Made by a program: the position numbers and the translations under genes. Of a DNA stretch of 64,000 bases, positions 1-10,566 are shown piece by piece. How positions within the stretch are numbered: position 1 is the first letter of the stretch; every line of letters begins with the position of its first letter. The stretch covers positions 2,976,001 to 3,040,000 of the forward strand of contig CP051139.1 of assembly GCA_001592805.2 (NCBI GenBank), written 5' to 3'. Origin of the DNA: Peltaster fructicola (lineage: Eukaryota; Ascomycota; Dothideomycetes). Below the pieces are notes generated by a model, which saw only the letters and a program-made list of their open reading frames with translations, did no database searches and was not told where the DNA came from.

Positions 1-1243
1 TGACCTATGTCAAGGCATCCAAGGGTGAAACTGATGTGCCTGAAGGTGCTGCAGAATTCATCGGACAGCGACGTCGTTGGCTGAACGGTTCGTTCGCTGC
101 TACTATCTACTCGCTGGTCCACTTCGGCCGCATGTACCGGTCTGGACACAACATCATCCGAATGTTCTTCTTCCACATCCAGCTTCTATACAACATCTCC
201 TCGGTCTTCCTCTCGTGGTTCGCCTTAGGTGAGTAGACGAGGCATGCTCTAAACCACACTAACGCTGTCCAGGTTCATTCTGGCTCACGACCACAGTCAT
301 TCTGGATCTTGTCGGCAGTCCAAGCTCCGTCAATAATCAAACCGCATGGCCCTTCGGCACCACAGCAACTCCAATCATCAACACCATCATCAAGTACTTC
401 TACTTGGCTTTCCTCTTCCTTCAATTCATCCTTGCGCTTGGCAACCGTCCTAAGGGCAGTAAATTCAGTTACATCATGTCCTTTGTCTTCTTTGGAATTG
501 TCCAGCTGTACATCAGCGTCGACAGTATCTATCTGGTTGTCAAAGCCTTCACCACCCCTGATCTCCAATTCTTCAAGCCTGGAGGAAACGCCGAGGAAGT
601 CGCTTCATCATTCTTCTCGCCTAGTGGGCCGGGAATTATTATACTCGCCTTGGCTGCTACTTTCGGTCTCTACTTCGTCGCCTCTTTCCTCTACCTGGAC
701 CCATGGCACATGTTCACCTCTTTCCCAGCATATCTTTTGTTGATGAGCAGCTACATCAACATCCTCAACGTCTTCGCCTTCTGTAACTGGCACGACGTGT
801 CTTGGGGTACCAAAGGATCTGACAAGGCTGATGTGCTGCCATCTGCACAAACGAAGAAGGGAGCAGACGGAAAGACCACGGTCATCGAAGAAGTCGATCT
901 TGCACAGGCAGATATCGACAGCCAATTTGAGCAAACTGTCAAGCGCGCACTGCAACCATATGTGGCACCGAAGGAGGACTCTAAGAAGGCATTGGAGGAC
1001 AGCTACAAATCCTTCCGTACCCGACTGCTTGTTACCTGGATCTTCTCGAACGCACTCTTGGCTGTGCTCATTACCAATGACAGCTTCGACAACTTCGGGT
1101 TCTCCGGCACAGCCACAGCACGAACTGCCCAGTTCTTCCATGCTCTATTGCTTGCCACTGCGGGCCTCAGTTTGGTCAGATTTATGGGTTGTCTGTGGTT
1201 CTTGGGCAAGAGCGGTCTGCTCTGTCTGTCTGCGAGACGATAA
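1..1243 (+). CDS. Chitin synthase, class III type, C-terminal part (5' end outside window)
   Basis: This is the C-terminal part of a plasma-membrane family 2 glycosyltransferase that polymerises UDP-GlcNAc into chitin. The window opens inside the catalytic domain: the QRRRW signature followed by LNGSF lies near nt 66-90. A series of transmembrane segments follows ([19 protein letters not shown], the stretch around nt 390-540, and the one around nt 640-700), then [12 protein letters not shown] near nt 780-815. The order and the NRPKGSKF motif resemble class III (ChsB-like) enzymes more than class I/II; the class call rests on remembered family features. The exons are 1-228 and 273-1243. The 44-nt intron at 229-272 starts GTGAGT and has a CACTAAC branch site. 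The reading frame starts at base 3, and translation ends in two Arg codons before TAA. The start codon and the N-terminal two thirds are missing only because the window begins here. Confidence 0.93.
229..272 (+). other. Spliceosomal intron in chitin synthase gene
   Basis: The intron is 44 nt, with donor GTGAGT, branch-like CACTAAC at 256-262 and acceptor CCAG. Splicing joins ...TTA-G to GT-TCA, giving Leu-Gly-Ser and restoring the frame. It is typical of the very short introns in this window. Confidence 0.9.
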
Positions 1244-1523
1244 GCATGCTTGCGGGATCACGACTATGTAATAAGAACAAATGAAATGGGACTCGTCTAT
1301 GTTTCAGATACAAGACTTTTGATACTTGTAGCAACCGCCTACACGCTCGATATATAGCCAATTGATGGCAAGATTTTATGTCTGGTTCAATGTTTGTAAA
1401 CTTGCAAGAGTGAGGTCAGAGGTTGAGCAAATTTTGGCATGTGAAAGCCTCGCATTTTCTCGCAACATACACTCTTTAACAACACGCTGATCTCGAGTCG
1501 AGCTCCATCCACAGACCGGAGCG

Positions 1524-2531
1524 ATGGCGATCACAATACTCACACCTGTGTCCGCAGGTCCTCCCGCCTTCCCGGCCTCTCTTGATGACGACATGAACAT
1601 TGATGATGATTTCCTTCCTTCCACCAAAACACGATCTACGACGGTCATATGTCCAGGACAGAGCATTACCGACGACGCACAGTGGATGCGCGGTCATGGA
1701 ACATACGCTCTTGACGATGCTGGTGATATACGATCAACATTGGCAGGCACTTTGCAAAAGACGAACAAACTTCTCTCTGTGGTACCACTGAGAGCACGAT
1801 ACACTCCCGAGATAGGAGATCTTGTTATTGGCAGGATAGTGGAGGTACAAGCGAAGAGGTGGAAGGTCGACATCGCCGCACCATTGCTCAGCAACCTCAT
1901 GATTAGCAGTATCAACCTCCCAGGCGGCACACTGAGGAAGAGAACACAAGTCGACGAGCTCAACATACGGTCGTTCTTTGGCGAAGGAGAGCTACTAGTT
2001 GCGGAGGTACAATCGTTGTATCAGGATGGCAGTGCAAGCTTGCACACACGCAGTCTTAAGTATGGCAAGCTACGCAATGGATACTTCATGAGCGTCACAG
2101 GGATGGGTGGTGGCGCTGGAGTAGTGAGAGCCAGGAGGCAGATCTTCACAATCCAGACACCAGGCAAAGGAGGCGAAGTGAATGTGATTCTTGGTGTCAA
2201 CGGCTATATCTGGATCGCTAAGCATGTTGCCGAGCAAACAACTGAGGTTGGCCTGAACAAGCTCGAAGAAACCGCTAGTGGCGCGATGTATGCGAGTGAG
2301 AACGACGATATTCTACCTGACACACGACAGGAGATCGCAAGAGTCGCTGGCGTCATCAGGTGTTTAGTGGAAGGCGGTGTCAAGGTTGAGGAGGAGACTG
2401 TGCGATCTGGATATGATGCAGCGCTCGAGCTTAACGAAGAGGATCAAGCGAACGCCATGGCACAAGATGCAGTTCGAGGCTCTGCCGACAAATCTCGACG
2501 ACTCCTTGAGCGTGTCTTGGGTGCGACGTGA
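1524..2531 (+). CDS. RRP4: Exosome complex RNA-binding subunit Rrp4
   Basis: Rrp4 is one of the three S1/KH cap proteins of the nine-subunit RNA exosome. It threads RNA toward Rrp44/Rrp6 for 3'-5' processing and decay in nucleus and cytoplasm. The intronless frame encodes 335 aa, close to the usual size. Visible parts are the N-terminal domain with the VICPGQ and WMRGHGTY motifs typical of Rrp4, an S1 fold starting around residue 96 ([20 protein letters not shown]), and a KH-like region with the diagnostic GVNGYIWI motif near residue 227. The start is the first ATG in the frame, and the N-terminus fits the family. The gene ends facing the minus-strand Zn2Cys6 regulator, with about 430 bp between them. 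The identification is secure. Confidence 0.95.
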   Translation: MAITILTPVSAGPPAFPASLDDDMNIDDDFLPSTKTRSTTVICPGQSITDDAQWMRGHGTYALDDAGDIRSTLAGTLQKTNKLLSVVPLRARYTPEIGDLVIGRIVEVQAKRWKVDIAAPLLSNLMISSINLPGGTLRKRTQVDELNIRSFFGEGELLVAEVQSLYQDGSASLHTRSLKYGKLRNGYFMSVTGMGGGAGVVRARRQIFTIQTPGKGGEVNVILGVNGYIWIAKHVAEQTTEVGLNKLEETASGAMYASENDDILPDTRQEIARVAGVIRCLVEGGVKVEEETVRSGYDAALELNEEDQANAMAQDAVRGSADKSRRLLERVLGAT

Positions 2532-2960
2532 ACGTCTTCGAGCTCAGGAGCACGATCCTGATGTCCTCCTGATGTCAAGCAGGATTACATTGACAACAAG
2601 CTGAGGAAATTGTGTCGGTCAATCTGTATCAGGAAATGGATGCATGTACGAAAGGTACTTCACGGGTTTCGAGATGAGGGCTTGAGGCATTTGCAGGCGC
2701 GCGATTGGATCCTAGAACATGATGCGTTCACAGGTTCATGCTGAGTCTCGAGCGCCCACATCCGATCATGAGCATTTTCAGCTCGCAGAAGGCGTGGAAG
2801 AGGAGGTCGATGGTACGCAGGCCCTCAGACTCAATCTCATGGTCCTCGAAAGATCGGACGCCTTATACAGCTCAGGCACGTCTGAAGCGAAGGCAAGTAG
2901 ACCGCACCTCAAAGTCGAGCAAAGCTCAAGGTAGCTGAGCAGAAAATACCTAGTATATGT
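2532..2960. other. Convergent intergenic region
   Basis: This is the 429-bp space between the 3' ends of RRP4 and the Zn2Cys6 regulator. Short frames here (for example 2719-2934) have no recognisable motifs. It probably holds the two 3' UTRs; nothing else is seen. Confidence 0.6.
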
Positions 2961-5125
2961 CTACCATAGCTGTCCTGGCCACGCGAGCTGACCCCATTCA
3001 GAAGGGCCTGAAGGCAGAGTTGCGCCTGAAGCGCTCGACCTGGCTGAAGACTGCGTAACGCTAGCTGCAGCCTTACGAGTCTCTTCCAACAATTCACCAT
3101 GATCAGCCTGAGACCAACCGGACGTCTCCAATGCTCTCGTCGTTGTCTGCATCGCGCTAACGACTCTAGCATCAGGTATACCTCCGCACGACTTCTTGAG
3201 GGTCTCGACTAGACACTCAGCGATAAGACCGAGCGGCGTCCTGAGCATGAAGTCGAGTTTACCCATTCCTATCATTTCAAGGCCGTGAGCATCTTTGCTC
3301 TCAAGCACCTCTGTAGCAAGTATGGCCATGCTCAGACAAATGTCTTTGCTTCGTTGGACCATTGATTCCATGAATGGCATGTCGGCTGCTTTGAGACAAG
3401 CAGTATTGTGTAGCATGATTCGGAGGCCATAAAGCATGATCTTGATAGTACTTGCCAAATGCGTCTCGCTTGTGTTTGCCAAGAACTGAGGTGGACCCAG
3501 AGAAGTCATGACAGCAGACATTGTCTTCTCAAGCTTGTCGTGCTCGAGACAGAAATTGTATGCCTCTGCAGACTCGTCTAGCGATTTCTGCTGATGTTTG
3601 ATGCTATCGAGTGTAAGCTGTGAAGCGACCACAAACGAAGAGCTGAGGGACAGCAGGCTGGCTGACGGGGCATCTAGGTACTCTCCCAGTGTTACGGACT
3701 GGTACTGACGACGTGGTGGCCACGGCTGTGGAAGCTTTGTTTGGACCTGGTGTTGTCAGACCTGATCCTCGACATTTCTTTGTTGACATACCTTGGTGAT
3801 TGGCACGGTCATGCCGACGATCTCATCCTTTGAGGCACAGTGGCAGTCCAGTGCGTATGCAGCCCACCATGTACGCGCCATCTCCTCTGCTTCAGGAAGC
3901 TCGTTGCGCGGCTGTGATGTAAGGCCGGGTATGGGACGAGACCGCATGTTGTGATCGAGATGGATGGCGTGGCCTCCCAGCAGCACGAGAAGTCTCATGG
4001 CTCGGCTGGTCGTCAGCATCGCCCTCGTGGTCAGTTGGGCTGAGAACTCGTAGCGAGCCAGCAAGATCAACGCCTGTACCTCGTCCCATTGGCTCGGCTT
4101 GCCAGCCTCGACTTCAGTGCGCAAGGCACTGTCTACCTCAATTCTTGCTGACGAGTAGTAACGCTCCGTGATCGTGTGAGAGTCTCCGATGGCATGGGCG
4201 GCGGTCATCGCTACGGCGAGTTTTAGCGCGTTGAAGTGGTAAGTTGCCTGCTTATCCTGTTTAAGACTTGTAAAGAATCTTGCGCTGTCGACAAAAGGGA
4301 GCCTGAATGAGGCCTGCTCGAAGAATGCTTGGAATCTGCCATGCGTCAGTGACTGCGCATGTATCGACAGTGCATCGTCCGTACAAGTCGAAAGCTATCT
4401 CAGTCTGCGGCAGGGCGGTCGTTGGCAAGTCTGGCTGGTTGGTAGCGCTTGATAGCACGCCGTGCTGTGGTTCGAGAACCGCAAGATGCATGGAGTCCAG
4501 GATCGCAGCGTCCTCGCCATTCGACGCACTCATCCCATGCATATCCCAATCACTGCTGAAAATCTCTGCTGTTTCATCATCGAGCGTATGCATCGGAACT
4601 TCAAGCTGGACAAGCCCACCGCCATGCACGATAGACGGAGGGGAGGTTGTCTTCCTGATATGAAATCAGAAACTTGACATCCTTGACCATCGTCACACTC
4701 ACCATTGATTGGAGAAGTCATTGAGGCTGCTAGCTTCACCACCACTTTCGATACCGGAGATATCCAGGCATTGGCGAGTTCGTTGTTGCAGGCTTGCTTC
4801 TGTTCGAGCTAATGAGAGATAGTCAGTATACTTAATTGGCAGAGATACTTTCTCATGTAAACTCACCGAGTCTCATTTGCATCTCCCTCAAGATATCGTT
4901 GAGCTGCGAAGCCGAGATGTCCGGACCCGGGTAAACACATTCGATCTTGAGCCTCTCACAACGTTGACAGGTAGGCTGATGTCGACTGCACTTGGCCTTT
5001 CGGTCACGGCAACCGTCACATGTCGTCCTTCTTGCTCGACTCCCGAGCTGCGCTGGACTGGCAGGCAGCTGCTGTTGAGCAGACTGTCCTGGAGTGCTCG
5101 ACAGCGCAAGGGTGAGAGTCGACAT
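2961..5125 (-). CDS. Zn2Cys6 fungal-specific transcription factor
   Basis: This is a nuclear DNA-binding regulator of the Gal4 class. Five exons, read on the minus strand, are 5125-4867, 4808-4703, 4654-4385, 4335-3792 and 3746-2961. The introns are 58, 48, 49 and 45 nt, all with good donors and branch sites, giving 654 aa. The binuclear zinc cluster is complete: Cys36, 39, 46, 53, 56 and 63 in CX2CX6CX6CX2CX6C spacing. A region beginning FQAFFEQASFRLPFVDSARF (exon 4) opens the fungal transcription-factor middle homology domain, which runs to the C-terminus. Its target genes cannot be read from sequence. It lies next to a gene-poor stretch containing a ketosynthase-like relic and a GMC oxidoreductase, a typical setting for a pathway-specific regulator of secondary metabolism; that role is inference. 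Confidence 0.88.
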
Positions 5126-7021
5126 TGTGGCAGTGACCAGGACGAGGCAACAGCAGCGCTGTGTGATCTTCGTACGTGCTGCACGCTCTCAAGGGAGTAC
5201 TCGGCGGCGTCCTTCTCAACCATTGGGCAAGAGTACGCCTCAGTTGCCACACTCTGTTGGTGGTGCGCAATAGAGAGGAATCCTTCGCCGATAAGCGCTT
5301 CGATGCTCGCGATTGGACACCTGCGAGCGGGATGCGTGCTCAAGAACAGGCACCAGGCGCTTAGCATTGTTGACGTTTGGTATAATGCTCACGCGCTCTA
5401 TACCTCCCGACATCTTACATTACGCTTCAAGGCTGAGAAAGCATTCTCTTCCCTTTCTTGTTCACCTGCGAATCACACTGCTCTCGGCGCAGTGCAAGTG
5501 CAACCACGTCGATGAACACTCTACATCACCTCTTTGTTGGATCAGTACACGTATGCCGTCTCTCAGCCACCATTACGAGTCCTGACCTGCGGGTATTATC
5601 GTCCTGTTGTCCTTGTGTCAGCGCCGGCAACGCACGCTACGCATTCGAGCACATCACTCTGTCGGGAGCCTGAAGTACACAAATTTGACAGCGTGAGACC
5701 AAAGCAGGCAGTAAGACGTTGTAGGCACGGTCCGAATCTTGAACCAGCGTTATCATGCAGATAGTGCAAATCTGGATAGTATCTTCTCGATACACAGCTG
5801 GCCAGCAGTGCTCAATGGTTTTGTAGTGTTGTCGTGATTGTTGACAAATTGTTGTGATGTGCTTCAAGCAATTGAAACCATCAGAGTCGCGAATCTGCTT
5901 GGCAGCACCAGATAGTGCTGCATATGGTCCCAGCACAACGTAGCAAGCGATCTTCGAACACTGAGGCGAAGTTGCGAGCTTGGCAAGTGCATCTGAACGT
6001 CAGACTCAAGGGAACCAAGGTTTTGGCCAAGTACTCAGGGTCATCTGATGAGGTGTGAGATGCTCGCCCATGACCGACGACACCATGACACAGTGTTGCC
6101 CGGCGCCAGTGTCGGCAATGTAGTAATCGCCAGCAACCTACTGTGTTGCTGCAGCATTTGCAAGCAGAATCTTTTGATCATGCGCAGACTCGAGGAAAGA
6201 AGTGGCCGAGGCGCGTTGTCATTACACTGAGCGTTGACCTTCTTCTAAACCTGCTCGTACCGTAGGTGCACTGTACATGGCGTAGATGCTTGATGCGCAA
6301 GCTGTATTGATAACGAAGCTTGGCTCGCTGAGGTCGAAGGTATTGCCAACACTATTAGCCATGATGCCAGAATCGACACTGTTGACAACATATCTGTGAC
6401 GAGAGTCCATGTCGCAATGGCTCATCTGCTGGTAGCTGGCAGCAGTGGTCGGCCTCACCCAAGAAATGACTTGTTTGTTTCTGCCCAGGCGGTGAACAGC
6501 CACCATATTATGACGATGTCTTCTCACTGCGCTGACAACGGACCTATAAGCCATATTGGATGTGTTCCGACATTAGATCCTGCCGGACGGTCGTCCACGG
6601 TGGCAGATAAGCAGAGATGTACTATTCTGTCAAACTCGACAGGCCGCCCTAACGGACGTCGCCAGCACCAGCGCGCATACTGCGTCGTATCGACGGCCGA
6701 GCGTACATGTTTCCGAACAGTGCGGCTTGATCTGCGAGTGCTGATGCAGGCATCTCCATCGGTAATGATTCCGAGTATGTTGGTGAGATGTGTATGTGGT
6801 CAGCGTGATCTTCTAGGCACAGAAGGAAAGTGACAATCAATGCAGGGCTGAGACCGGATCCACGGCCGCACCACCGTGATCGACACTATGCATGCTCAAT
6901 GTAGGCACGGCGCATATGCGGCGTAGACTCACCGAACGACATTGAAATGGGAGTCGTCCAGCTTGCGGACGAGCCTCAAACATACTCACCTCAGTAGCAG
7001 GAAGCAAGAACAATCAGAGCC
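5126..7021. other. Gene-poor interval with decayed coding relic
   Basis: This 1.9-kb interval separates the Zn2Cys6 regulator from the divergently transcribed GMC oxidoreductase. No intact gene is seen. On the minus strand, part of it (about 6222-6554) encodes a ketosynthase-like segment, listed separately. A 99-codon minus frame at 5637-5936 has a protein-like composition but matches nothing I know. The rest probably contains the two promoters. Confidence 0.55.
6222..6554 (-). pseudogene. Polyketide synthase ketosynthase fragment (relic)
   Basis: A minus-strand frame contains FDLSEPSFVINTACASSIYA, encoded at about 6337-6278. It lines up closely with the ketosynthase active-site block, whose consensus is F-D-L-x-G-P-S-x-x-x-D-T-A-C-S-S-S-L. 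The catalytic Cys context TAC-x-SS and the preceding MAN-x-x-x-N-T-F element sit at the usual distance from each other. I find no complete ketosynthase around it and no acyltransferase or carrier domain, so only a fragment remains. It lies between a Zn2Cys6 regulator and a GMC oxidoreductase, the company such genes usually keep. The alternative is a chance match, but about two thirds of a 24-residue block agree with the consensus. The family call comes from memory, not a search. Confidence 0.55.
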
Positions 7022-8939
7022 ATGGCACCTCAAGTTGCAACACAAGATGTTTTCACAGAGACTGGGTCGAAACCATACGATGTTATTATCGTCGGTGGTG
7101 GTCTCTCTGGGCTTGTTCTAGCTTCCAGGCTTAGCGAGAACTCAAGCAAAACCGTGCTGGTGCTCGAGGCCGGTGCTAGCCATATCGGAGATCCCAGAAT
7201 CGATACACCAGGTCTAATGGGAACGCTGTGGGAAGACCCAGAGTATGATTGGGGATTCTGGTGCGAGAAGCAGGTGAGTTGCATGCTCAGCATCCATGCC
7301 TAGTGATTGACCTGGCTCTTCAGACACACCTAAATGGACGTCAAATCCAGCAGCCGAGAGGAAAGCTACTCGGCGGGTCGTCAGCAGTCAACTATACCGC
7401 CATCCTGTATCCGACCAAAGGCCCAACTTCGAAGCGTGGGCAAGCCTTGGTAATGACGGATGGTCCTTTGCCGACATGAAGCCATATTTCAAAAAGTTTC
7501 ATACCTTTGTGCCAGCATCGAAGGACACTGCAGAGCTTCTGAGTCTGGACAAGTATATCGACAGCTCAATGCAGGGTACCAACGGGCCTGTACAAGTCAC
7601 GCACACTGATACATACGGTCCATTCAACAAGGCGTGGATGGACGCTTTCGATGCTCTGGGAATGAATGACGCTGAGGATCCGATCAATTGTGCCAAGACT
7701 GGAGCCTTTACGCCGACGAACAGCATCAAGCGTGATGGCTACACCAGGTCGTACTCAGCGTCTGCGTACTACACCGAGGACGTCGCTACTCGTCCAAATT
7801 TGCATGTCTTGACCAAGGCTTTGGCAACCAAAGTACTACTCTCGTCAGATGCGATTGCAACCGGTGTGAGAGTCCACCTCGAAGACGGATCTGAACACGA
7901 CATCAAAGCCTCGGAAGTCATCCTGAGCGCTGGTGCCTTCCAATCGCCGCAGCTTTTGGAAATATCGGGTATCGGATCAGCAGAACTCCTTGCTCAGCAT
8001 GGCATCAAGTGCGTCGTGGACAACAAGGCCGTTGGTGAGAACCTACAAGATCATGCGTTCGCCAATCTATCGTTCGAGGTTGCGAACGGACAGATATCTG
8101 GCGACGTGCTGAGAGATCCAAAGGTCATTGAGATGCTCTTGGCACAGTACAACGAGTCACGATCAGGACCGTTCACAGGGATGCCAATGTCAATAGCATA
8201 CCTGCCCGCGGTGGACGGCAGAGGAGTTTTGGCCGCTGACAGACTCAAAGAACTGGTTCGAAAGTATCTCGATGATAGCACGGAGGCCCGGGTTGTTTCG
8301 AGTGTTCCTGGATTGAAGGAGCAGTACGCTCAACTCAAGTGTCAGCTACTGGACCCGAAGGAGAGTGTGTGCCAATCAGGCATCCTGGCAAGCCAAATGC
8401 ACTTCAATCCTGGCAAGACGAGCATGAGTCAGGCAATGGCAAAGCTCATGCCAGGCAACTACATCTCTATAACAGCTGGGCTCAATCACCCGTTCTCACG
8501 AGGAAGCGTGCACATTCAAAGTTCTAGGGCGGAAGATCCGCCCAGTATCGATCCAAACTACTTGTCTCACCCGCTTGATATCGAACTCTTGGCTCGCAAC
8601 ATTCAGTTTATCACAAGAATCGCCACACAGAGTCCGATGGCGGAGTTGTTGAAAGTCGACAGCCGTCTGCCGGAGAAGACCGACGTCTCAGACCTCGAGG
8701 CCGCAAAGCAGATTGCGAGAGACCGGTTATATACGACCTTTCATCCCTCTGGCACATGTGCTATGTTGCCAAGAGACATTGGTGGAGTAGTCGACAGCCG
8801 TTGCAGGGTTTATGGGACATCAGGCCTGCGTGTAGTGGATGCGAGCATCTTCCCTCTCATCACACAAGGCAACATCCAAGCATCAGTGTATGCCGTAGCA
8901 GAGAGAGCCGCCGATCTCATCAAGGAGGATTGGACATAG
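7022..8939 (+). pseudogene. GMC oxidoreductase (choline/glucose dehydrogenase-like), frame broken
   Basis: GMC-family flavoproteins oxidise alcohols or sugars. Exon 1 (7022-7273) carries the FAD dinucleotide motif G25-x-G27-x-x-G30 and a following LVLEAGA. After a 50-nt intron (7274-7323), exon 2 carries the GMC signature PRGKLLGGSSAVNY. Near nt 7421 the frame shifts: homology continues only in another frame (NFEAWASLGNDGWSFADM onward) to the stop at 8939. The intron-free gap is too small for splicing, so the DNA carries either one missing or two extra bases. The C-terminal half is intact, with HPSGTCAM holding the catalytic His and the VVDASIFP and NIQASVYAVAERAAD segments. The expected length is about 622 aa. 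It may be a recently inactivated gene or an assembly error. No secretion signal is visible. Its substrate is unknown. Confidence 0.85.
7274..7323 (+). other. Spliceosomal intron in GMC oxidoreductase
   Basis: The intron is 50 nt with donor GTGAGT, branch-like TGATTGAC and acceptor TTCAG. It joins ...GAG-AAG-CAG to ACA-CAC-CTA between codons (phase 0). The conserved signature after it confirms the downstream frame. Confidence 0.85.
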
Positions 8940-10566
8940 ACGCTGTATGTACAGTGTAGACTGTAGCTCAAACAGGACAAAGGATGAATACAACGTGAAG
9001 TTAAAATCATCCTACCTTCATGATCGCTTTGTGTACTTACCTGCACAGGCTCTGCACATAGCATCGACGTAGACAATCTCTTCATTCCATTGCTTGCTCT
9101 TGCAGTGGATGTCCAAGCAGGAAAGACGCCAGTACGACCTCGCATGCTTCTCACTGAGGCTCTGTGAGCCACGCCACCTGTGTATATCCGACTCCCCCGC
9201 CAGCACTGTACATATCAAGCTGAGACGCCTGGAACAGGGTCGGAATTCGATGGCTTGTTACAGAGCATTCGTTGCTGCTGCGTGACGCCAGGCCTGGAGC
9301 GAGGGTGTCATGTCTCTTGTCGCCATGATGGTCTGAGTTCGCGCAGCGCAGTCACCACGACGCCGCGCGAGAACGAAGCACCTCGTGAGCCATTACAAAT
9401 GGCGATGGACTGGTGTTCGAAGTGCCGAGCTGTTAGGATCCTGTCTGGTCGGCGACGTGGACGTGCAGCTGATGTTCGGGGCTGGAGGGGGATGCTTCAT
9501 TGCTGATAGTGAGAGTGTTAGAAGCTGAGCAAGCTCTGACAAGATAACAAAGTTCCCATCGACATTAGCAGCTCCTGTTGCCTGTTCAGATGACAAGCTG
9601 ACCAACACGTACTTCCTGCATGTGAAGTATTTCAGAACGTCTCCTCAATGGAGATCGATATCTTCGCAGGAATGTTGTCGCAACAACCTGGAAGGCCAAG
9701 CCGCATGGCCATAATCAAGCATCGGAGCGTCAGGCCGAGGACCAACACTTTGTCAAGATTATTTTGCGATCGCCAGACGTAATCGACGAACGCATCTTCG
9801 TCATTGCGAGAGCTTTTGTCGAGAAGGCCGCACGAGCCGTCAGCCTCCGCTGCTGCCGACATTTGGTTCAAAGCTATAGTTGCAGATCGTCGTTCACTAA
9901 AGCCGTTAAGCTTTGCGAGAGGGCACGACTTCATGCACTTCGAATGGCAGTACTCGTATACAAGACTCACTGCCAACGAACGGAGACACAGATCCGGCCC
10001 CAGAGTCTTGCTGACGAACTCGAGCCATGCCTTGCCTGCATATATGAAGCTGTGACTAAGGACTGAGCACTCCCACCTCCAGCAGCGTACCATGGCACCG
10101 GCACACTGGTTCAGCGCACCGTCAAGGTCTAGGTTGACCACTACGAAGGTCATCCTTAGCTGCTCGCGGCTCCTCGAGACGAGATCGACGCTACGCAGAA
10201 CATCTCACGGTTGTCGTTACCAATGTTCCGTAAGATTTTACGGTATGACAAACCGTGAGAGCCTGCCCAATGGCTCTGCAGCTCGCATTTGAGACCGTGT
10301 CTACAAGCACATTGCTGACATACATGTGCAGCATGACTGGCGCTTTCGCGGATGACATCTAGCTCGATACCTATTGTCCTCTACATGCAGTATGATCGCC
10401 CTACTGGAAGTCGGCTCAGAAGCTCGGCCTGCCTATGACGACTACCGTATGTTGTCATACTGTGGCCACCACAGGCTCTTGAGGGAAGAAGCCTGCGATA
10501 TATAAGTCTTCCTAGAGCCCCGATGGTACACTACAAGCTCACCTGGTCAACTCTCCATCATACACC
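8940..10566. other. Intergenic region upstream of oxalate decarboxylase
   Basis: This 1.6-kb interval has no gene I can support. The longest frame, minus strand 10153-9632 (173 codons, ATG start), has no motif I recognise and no splice-extended partner. Its 3' end (about 10.3-10.56 kb) is the oxalate decarboxylase promoter with a TATA element, listed separately. Confidence 0.55.
10498..10506 (+). promoter_or_regulatory. TATA box of oxalate decarboxylase
   Basis: The sequence ATATATAAG ends about 60 bp before the start ATG at 10567 and is followed by a pyrimidine-containing leader. This is the best TATA match in the window and suits an inducible secreted enzyme. Confidence 0.55.

Noticed and set aside
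4877-5515. 212-codon plus frame over the zinc-cluster exon
   Set aside because: Antisense to a confirmed Zn2Cys6 exon; no homology signal.
6396-6833. 145-codon plus frame in the gene-poor interval
   Set aside because: No motif, and it overlaps the ketosynthase-like relic on the other strand.
9632-10153. 173-codon minus frame with ATG
   Set aside because: Composition is plausible but there is no recognisable motif, no splice partner and no promoter; not enough to call a gene.
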